A stretch of 64,000 nt of DNA. Source: Synechococcus sp. LA31. GTDB taxonomy: Bacteria; Cyanobacteriota; Cyanobacteriia; PCC-6307; Cyanobiaceae. The stretch is taken from positions 2,108,001-2,172,000 of the forward strand of contig NZ_CP075523.1 of assembly GCF_018502385.1 (NCBI RefSeq), written 5' to 3'. A program made the position numbers and the translations under genes. Positions 63,968-64,000 of the stretch are shown piece after piece. The notes under the pieces were generated by a model that was not told where the DNA came from, searched no databases, and saw only the letters and a program-made list of their open reading frames with translations. How positions within the stretch are numbered: the first letter of the stretch is position 1; the number at the start of each line of letters is the position of its first letter.

Positions 63968-64000
63968 GTGATCGGGCTACCTGGTATTCACTACATGGCC
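63968..64000 (+). other. Possible start of a rightward gene at the window edge
   Basis: A GTG at 63968 opens an uninterrupted frame (MIGLPGIHYMA) to the edge, and an ATG lies at 63995. Eleven codons are too few to recognise a protein. This position is divergent from the AbrB-family gene, so a rightward gene is plausible but unproven. Confidence 0.25.

Overview
The window is chromosomal DNA from a GC-rich unicellular picocyanobacterium, most likely the Synechococcus/Cyanobium group. The evidence is a photosystem II gene (psbZ), a Gap2-type GAPDH, a thylakoid-lumen-type cyclophilin, cyanobacterial families (DUF502, DUF1400, DUF6554, HpsJ-like) and a gene order I recognise from marine Synechococcus and Prochlorococcus: dnaN-PRC-purL-purF, and gyrA-TPR-queG-HpsJ-DUF502-nusB-ftsY-rsbU-argH-rbp-dus through grpE-dnaJ-rsgA-murB-murC-gap2-thiL-efp-accB-pdxA. 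I saw no rRNA, tRNA, CRISPR array, insertion sequence or prophage. Coding density is very high. The only intergenic stretch over 300 bp is the 452 bp beside dnaN.

Layout. 1-13.3 kb: dTDP-rhamnose genes (rfbA-rfbC-rfbD, chained by TGATG junctions), a retropepsin-like protease, ribH, psbZ, mutS, a TPR/glycosyltransferase-like protein coupled to a DUF6165 protein, cobH, a Phd-PIN fusion protein, holA, lysC, and an AT-rich glycosyltransferase-like gene coupled to lysC. 13.4-29.5 kb: purF, purL, an RTX metalloprotease, a PRC-barrel protein and dnaN run leftward. They are followed by the probable replication origin (20.53-20.92 kb), then thrC, a DUF1400 protein and an ABC1 kinase (leftward), and recN and uvrA (rightward). 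29.6-41.1 kb: a gyrA family gene, a TPR protein, queG, an HpsJ-like protein, DUF502, nusB, ftsY, an RsbU-like phosphatase, argH and an RNA-binding protein. 41.1-47.8 kb: dusA, a BaiN-type flavoprotein and the type IV pilus motor genes pilB-pilT-pilC. 47.8-64 kb: grpE-dnaJ-tusA-like-rsgA, ebfC, murC-murB, gap2, thiL, cyclophilin, efp-accB, pdxA, a small membrane protein, an epimerase-like protein, a small exported protein, an HNH nuclease and a SNF2-type helicase in divergent orientation, two small envelope proteins and an AbrB-family membrane protein.

Most genes are core housekeeping: replication and repair, purine, threonine, arginine and cofactor synthesis, envelope precursors, protein targeting and folding. 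The accessory content is concentrated in surface-glycan functions, the secreted RTX protease and the pilus motor.

The most interesting signals are: the oriC candidate with DnaA-box-like repeats; an apparent inversion centred on that origin, with an AT-rich foreign-looking gene at one breakpoint; the single-chain Phd-PIN (antitoxin-toxin type) protein behind repeated GTAC half-sites; the TPR-GT9-like/DUF6165 pair; an HNH gene and a SNF2 gene head to head, recalling eukaryotic ZRANB3; an RTX metzincin lacking the Met-turn methionine; and a perfect palindrome in the gap2 promoter.
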